NCBI RefSeq assembly: GCF_001551835.1 | Contig: NZ_LODL01000002.1 | Span: forward strand, 1-64,000 | Direction: 5' to 3' | DNA length: 64,000 nt | Source: Dechloromonas denitrificans | GTDB lineage: Bacteria > Pseudomonadota > Gammaproteobacteria > Burkholderiales > Rhodocyclaceae | Shown: piece by piece, positions 61,201 to 64,000 of the stretch | How positions within the stretch are numbered: position 1 is the first letter of the stretch | Layout of the letters: each line of letters opens with the position of its first letter | The notes under the pieces: model-generated | Told to the model about the DNA's origin: nothing | What the model saw: the letters and a program-made list of their open reading frames with translations, nothing else | Database searches by the model: none | Made by a program: the position numbers and the translations under genes

Positions 61201-61748
61201 CGACCGTTGGTTTCCTTGCGGCGCTCCTTGTAGCGGCTGACACCGGCCGCCTCTTCAAGAAAGACGCGCAGGTCGTCCGGCTTGGCCTCGATGATGCGCG
61301 AGATCATGCCCTGGCCGATGATGGCGTAGGCGCGGGGCCCGAGGCCGGTGCCGAGGAAGAGATCGGTAATGTCCTTGCGCCGAACCTTCTGGTTATTGAT
61401 GAAGTAGTCCGACTGGCCCTGCCGGGTCAGCAGGCGCTTGACCGACAGTTCGGCGTATTGCGACCACTGGCCCATCGCCCGGCCGAGCGAATTGTCGAAA
61501 ATCAGCTCGACCGAAGCGCGCGACACCGGCTTGCGGTTCGAGGAGCCATTGAAAATGACGTCCATCATCGACTCACCGCGCAATTCCGACGCCTTCGACT
61601 CGCCCAGCACCCAGCGCACGGCATCCATGATGTTGGATTTGCCGCAGCCATTCGGGCCGACGACGCCGACCAACTGCCCGGGCAGGGCAACGGCAGTCGG
61701 ATCGACGAAGGATTTGAAACCGGCGAGTTTGAGTTTGGTCAGGCGCAT
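58236..61748 (-). CDS. smc: chromosome segregation protein SMC
   Basis: 1170 aa. Walker A GPNGCGKSNIMDAVRWVLGE near residue 32; long coiled coil (about 170-500); hinge about 500-650; second coiled coil; C-terminal signature LLSGGEKALTAIALVFS and Walker B FCLLDEVDAPLDD. Dimeric ATPase condensing the chromosome with ScpAB. First gene of the operon that ends at mtnP. Confidence 0.97.
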   Translation of the reverse strand: MRLTKLKLAGFKSFVDPTAVALPGQLVGVVGPNGCGKSNIMDAVRWVLGESKASELRGESMMDVIFNGSSNRKPVSRASVELIFDNSLGRAMGQWSQYAELSVKRLLTRQGQSDYFINNQKVRRKDITDLFLGTGLGPRAYAIIGQGMISRIIEAKPDDLRVFLEEAAGVSRYKERRKETNGRLEDTRENLLRVEDIRLELGNQMERLESQAEVARRYHALNEQLVQRQQILWLLRKREAEAERQRLSLEVERATTELEAQSAALRETEARAEEMRETHFAAGDALHQAQSEMYAANAEVAKLEAEIRHRRESQRQLETRLAQLEGELAQWSATAEKLAEDRLRWEELQEITRLRVEEAEERLDQQMNIAPQVEESHAQAQEELQRLKARTVNGEQKLEVELTNKSHAQRALQAIVQRRERLRDEAGGQDAPDAMDLAEKEEELALLREELAGDQDHLQQLQHELPQLEASRRQVQEELQRIERELAAGQARRAALEQMQARTQRSGKLPEWLHRHGLDAALPLWQQIHVEAGWESAVEAVLRERLSAIACDDPAKLDEWLHDRPDARLSVVFPPATDFAPDSTSTAGNLGQQVRCDKPALAAVLADWLGGVRTAESLDAALAVRADLPAGVALVTKTGDILTRSSLTFFAPDKSEHGLLERQREIEALAEGVAAFEEKAEGIREQLAVLDEQLDDKREEVTETRHYITDRQQRVHAVQLEVLKLSQAIERYREQKERLQEQMAELAEEEESERERDMSADERIAEIRDGLGRIRVLVAGAQARLDEAERAVRAERERNSDYDRALREAQFSLRESESKLQDIFAQQATAQRELNRIEKDRAQCAEQVEAAPPDVMEDNLQAALELRQEKEKALAEKRDALEAATNGLRGLEEQRLKIEQSLEPLRVRIGDLKLKEQAAALNTEQFAQQLLEAGADEEALLPELGNARPASLQGEITRLGNAIADLGAVNLAALQELETATERKGYLDMQAADLNEAMETLENAIRRIDRETRDLLQSTFDTVNGHFGQLFPELFGGGRAELVMTGEEILDAGVQVIAQPPGKKNSTIHLLSGGEKALTAIALVFSMFQLNPAPFCLLDEVDAPLDDTNTERFCGMVQKMSANTQFLFISHNKIAMEMAEQLVGVTMQESGVSRVVEVDIEEALKMRDAA

Positions 61749-61794
61749 GGATTAAGCCAGGCGGCGCGCCAGGCGGCACCGCAACGGGGGCCGT

Positions 61795-61803
61795 ATGATA
61801 GCA
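61795..61803 (-). promoter_or_regulatory. candidate extended -10 promoter for the smc operon
   Basis: The minus strand reads TGC-TATCAT, an extended -10 with one mismatch, about 45 bases upstream of the smc ATG. No good -35 is visible. Confidence 0.3.
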
Positions 61804-61874
61804 TCGCAGACACGCATGACATGGCGCCCGCCCGTTTCGGGCCGCGACGCCAGGCACACGGAGAATCGGCAGCC

Positions 61875-62348
61875 ATGAATCCGGATGATCAATTTCTCGC
61901 CCGCGCCATCAACCTCGCCCGCCAGGGCAGCACCAACGGCGACGGCGGCCCGTTTGGCGCCGTCATCGTGCACGACGGGAAAGTCATTGCCGAAGGCTGG
62001 AACCGCGTCGTCAGCAGCGGCGACCCGACCGCCCACGCGGAAGTCAATGCCATCCGCAGCGCCTGCGCCACGCTCGGTCACTTCCACCTGACCGACTGCA
62101 CCCTCTACGCCTCCAGCGAACCCTGCCCGATGTGCCTTTCCGCCGCCTACTGGGCACGCATCGGGCGCATCGTCTTCGCCAACAGCCGGGCCGAGGCAGC
62201 GGCCATCGGCTTCTGCGACGACGAACTGTATGACGAACTGGGCCGCCATTTCTCGGCGCGCAGCATTGTCATGGAACATCACCCGCTACCGAATTCACTC
62301 GGCCCAATGCAAGAGTGGGCCGACAACCCAAAACATATCCCTTACTAG
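61875..62348 (+). CDS. nucleoside/guanine deaminase (CDA-like zinc family)
   Basis: 157 aa from ATG at 61875. Zinc and catalytic motifs TAHAEVNAI (HAE) and SSEPCPMCLSAAYWARI (PCxxC). The C-terminal GFCDDELYDELGRHFSARSIVMEHHPL and the ending resemble guanine deaminase of the GuaD type more than tRNA adenosine deaminase. Deaminates a purine or nucleoside in the cytoplasm; substrate uncertain. It ends in a 4-base overlap with the convergent lipoprotein gene. Confidence 0.85.
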   Translation: MNPDDQFLARAINLARQGSTNGDGGPFGAVIVHDGKVIAEGWNRVVSSGDPTAHAEVNAIRSACATLGHFHLTDCTLYASSEPCPMCLSAAYWARIGRIVFANSRAEAAAIGFCDDELYDELGRHFSARSIVMEHHPLPNSLGPMQEWADNPKHIPY

Positions 62349-62722
62349 CGCCGCTCGACGCGAAATTCCAGGCGGTTGCCCTGGGCATCGACGCCGCTCC
62401 CCCGCCATGCCCGACAACTGATCGCCTGCCAGCGCACCGGAATCTTTCGCCCGTCGCTGCACAGCACCTCGCCCTCACCGGCATCGTCGGCGCAATTGCC
62501 CGAATTCGGTAAAGCCTTTGCGGGCAATGCCTGCCCATCGCAACTCAGACGCCCGTCCCGATCGCTCAAGGAAAAACGCCCGCCACCCCGGTTGCCCGGA
62601 TAGCCCTTGCCGAGCAGTTCGCCCGGCACGTCGCTCAGGCTGCCGGTGGCCCGATAGCCGAAGGCACAGGCGCCCAGTAAAACGGGGACAAGGAGGAGGA
62701 CAGCAAAGGCGCGTTTGTTCAC
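62345..62722 (-). CDS. hypothetical lipoprotein
   Basis: 125 aa. Signal peptide with lipobox LLGAC (KRAFAVLLLVPVLLGAC). The mature part is glycine-rich (GNRGGGRFSLSDRDGRLSCDGQ) and has four more cysteines, two disulfides at most. No family recognised. It is divergent from dapC by 59 bases and converges on the deaminase gene. Secretion signal and intact frame support a real gene. Confidence 0.65.
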   Translation of the reverse strand: MNKRAFAVLLLVPVLLGACAFGYRATGSLSDVPGELLGKGYPGNRGGGRFSLSDRDGRLSCDGQALPAKALPNSGNCADDAGEGEVLCSDGRKIPVRWQAISCRAWRGSGVDAQGNRLEFRVERR

Positions 62723-62781
62723 GAGGCAGCGAAAGCGTTTTCAGGGATAATCGACATTTTTACACCCATTCGACGCTCGAC

Positions 62782-63972
62782 GTGAATCCGCACCTCGCCC
62801 AACTCCAGCCCTACCCCTTCGAAAAGCTGCGCGCCCTGTTCGCCGGCGTCACCCCGAACCCGCAATATAAAGAGATCAAGTTGTCGATCGGCGAGCCGCA
62901 GCACCCGACGCCGCCCTTCATCATGGACGCGCTGGCACACGGCCTGAAAGGCCTGGCCAACTACCCGACGACGGCAGGTGTCCCGGCCCTGCGCCAGGCC
63001 ATCGCTGCCTGGTGCCAGCGGCGCTACGACCTCGAATTGAATGCCGAAACCGAGATCCTGCCGGTCAACGGCTCGCGCGAGGCACTTTTCTCCTTCGCGC
63101 AGACGGTGATCGATCCAAGCCGTGGCCATGTTCCACTGATCGTCAGTCCGAATCCTTTCTATCAGATCTACGAGGGCGCCGCCTATCTGTCGGGTGCCGA
63201 GCCACGCTTCCTGAACAACCTGCCGGACAACGGCTTTGCCTTCGACTACGCGGCACTGTCGGAAGAGGAATGGGCGCGCGTCCAGTTGTTCTACGTCTGC
63301 TCGCCGGGCAACCCGACCGGCAAGGTGCTGTCGCTCGACGACTGGAAGACGCTGTTCGCACTCTCCGACAAGTACGGTTTCATCATCGCCTCCGACGAGT
63401 GCTACTCGGAAATCTATTTCGACGAAGCCAACCCGCCGATCGGTGGCCTGCAGGCGGCCAAGCTGCTTGGCCGCTCGAACGAGCGACTGGTGATGTTCTC
63501 CAGCCTCTCGAAGCGCTCCAACGTGCCCGGCATGCGCTCCGGCTTCGTCGCTGGCGATGCGCAGATCCTGAAGAAATTCCTGCTCTACCGCACCTACCAC
63601 GGCTGCGCCATGGCGCCACCGGTGCAAACCGCCTCGATCGCCGCCTGGAACGACGAAGCGCACGTTCTCGACAACCGCGATCAGTACCGCGAGAAATTCG
63701 CTGCCGTGACGCCGCTGATCGCCGAGGTGCTCGGCACCGGCATGCCGGACGCCAGCTTCTATCTGTGGGCGAAGACGCCGATTGCCGACACCGAGTTCGC
63801 CCGTGGTCTGCTCGAACACTATAATGTCGTGGTGCTGCCCGGCAGCTTCCTCGCCCGCGAGGCCAACGGCGTCAATCCGGGCACCAATTTCATTCGTATC
63901 GCCCTGGTTGCTTCGCTCGCCGAATGCCTCGAAGCGGCCAGCCGTATCCGTCAATTCGCACAACAACTGTAA
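62782..63972 (+). CDS. dapC: succinyldiaminopimelate transaminase
   Basis: 396 aa from GTG at 62782 (the V of VNPHLAQLQPYPFEKL). The open frame runs further upstream, but the enzyme family starts here, and this GTG follows the divergent lipoprotein gene. Class I/II PLP aminotransferase: YPTTAGVPALRQAIAAW, CSPGNPTGKVL, DECYSEIYFDE, and the Schiff-base lysine in SSLSKRSNVPGMRSGF. Lysine/peptidoglycan pathway, DapC step. Followed by another gene start, consistent with dapC-dapD. Confidence 0.92.
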   Translation: MNPHLAQLQPYPFEKLRALFAGVTPNPQYKEIKLSIGEPQHPTPPFIMDALAHGLKGLANYPTTAGVPALRQAIAAWCQRRYDLELNAETEILPVNGSREALFSFAQTVIDPSRGHVPLIVSPNPFYQIYEGAAYLSGAEPRFLNNLPDNGFAFDYAALSEEEWARVQLFYVCSPGNPTGKVLSLDDWKTLFALSDKYGFIIASDECYSEIYFDEANPPIGGLQAAKLLGRSNERLVMFSSLSKRSNVPGMRSGFVAGDAQILKKFLLYRTYHGCAMAPPVQTASIAAWNDEAHVLDNRDQYREKFAAVTPLIAEVLGTGMPDASFYLWAKTPIADTEFARGLLEHYNVVVLPGSFLAREANGVNPGTNFIRIALVASLAECLEAASRIRQFAQQL

Positions 63973-63988
63973 ACAGAGAGAACCCCTC

Positions 63989-64000
63989 ATGAGCCATCCG
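63989..64000 (+). CDS. start of next gene, probably dapD (cut by window end)
   Basis: ATG at 63989 behind AGAGAGA, reading Met-Ser-His-Pro before the window ends. dapC is very often followed by dapD, whose product in betaproteobacteria often starts with a similar short Met-x-His pattern. Only context supports the name. Confidence 0.4.

Noticed and set aside
60162-61874. Extended plus-strand frame antisense to smc running into the deaminase gene
   Set aside because: The deaminase family begins at 61875; the extension is antisense to the conserved smc coiled coil.
62518-62781. N-terminal extension of dapC or a fused upstream domain
   Set aside because: The extension overlaps the lipoprotein gene on the other strand and reads as Arg/Pro-rich filler; DapC homology starts at the GTG at 62782.

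Overview
The window looks like a stretch of core chromosome from a GC-rich betaproteobacterium, most likely a Rhodocyclales member of the Dechloromonas/Azonexus type. This is inferred from gene content and order: the rpsB-tsf-pyrH-frr-uppS-cdsA-dxr-rseP-bamA-skp-lpxD-fabZ-lpxA-lpxB-rnhB block, smc-zipA-ligA, a lactate (dld/lut) locus beside ppsA and ppc, a phasin, and many signalling proteins. No rRNA, tRNA, CRISPR array, prophage or insertion sequence was recognised. The 64 kb is densely coding, and nearly every gene reads through intact.

Layout. 0-6.6 kb: a NERD-nuclease/UvrD-type helicase, a nitroreductase, a small phasin with a PhaR-like box upstream, and a Lon-family protease with a degenerate ATPase paired with a DUF3135 protein. 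7.1-14.6 kb: a soluble chemoreceptor with a CZB-like tail, overlapping a globin-PAS-GGDEF-EAL c-di-GMP enzyme; a ThrE-type exporter; a ubiquitin-like/Mut7-C protein; and three unrecognised proteins, one with a FliD-like C-terminus. 15-28 kb: the C3-carbon block. It holds ppsA behind a FadR-subfamily regulator (called lldR here), the divergent lutA-lutC-lutB operon, a 540-bp inverted-repeat element, an Fe-S/FAD D-lactate dehydrogenase, uspA and ppc. 28-31.4 kb: a three-gene envelope operon (output-less CHASE2 protein, small secreted protein, M48 lipoprotein protease). 31.4-33.1 kb: ppsR (the PpsA kinase/phosphorylase) and an rRNA methylase. 33-47 kb: the translation/isoprenoid/lipid A/outer-membrane assembly superoperon on the minus strand. 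47-52 kb: rmlD, map, glnD. 51.7-61.7 kb: a tightly packed minus-strand operon smc-zipA-ligA-galU-hpt-methyltransferase-mtnP, mostly with 1-nt stop/start overlaps. 61.9-64 kb: a nucleoside deaminase, a lipoprotein, dapC and the first codons of the next gene, probably dapD.

How genes work together. Lactate is oxidised to pyruvate by Dld and LutABC. PpsA converts pyruvate to PEP, Ppc carboxylates PEP to oxaloacetate, and PpsR switches PpsA. The regulator gene lies directly upstream of ppsA, and three TGGT-N3-ACCA type operators sit in its divergent promoter region, so lactate use and gluconeogenic PEP formation are probably co-controlled. The large block at 33-47 kb links translation to isoprenoid, phospholipid and lipid A synthesis and to OMP assembly.

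Most unusual observations: a strongly recurrent 11-mer (CTGCGGTCGAC, nine copies by eye); the long inverted repeat centred on one copy of it; a duplicated ppsA 3'-end/terminator; a LigA with an apparent extra HhH-like segment; and the CHASE2/M48 operon. All comparisons were made by reading the sequence; no database search was run.
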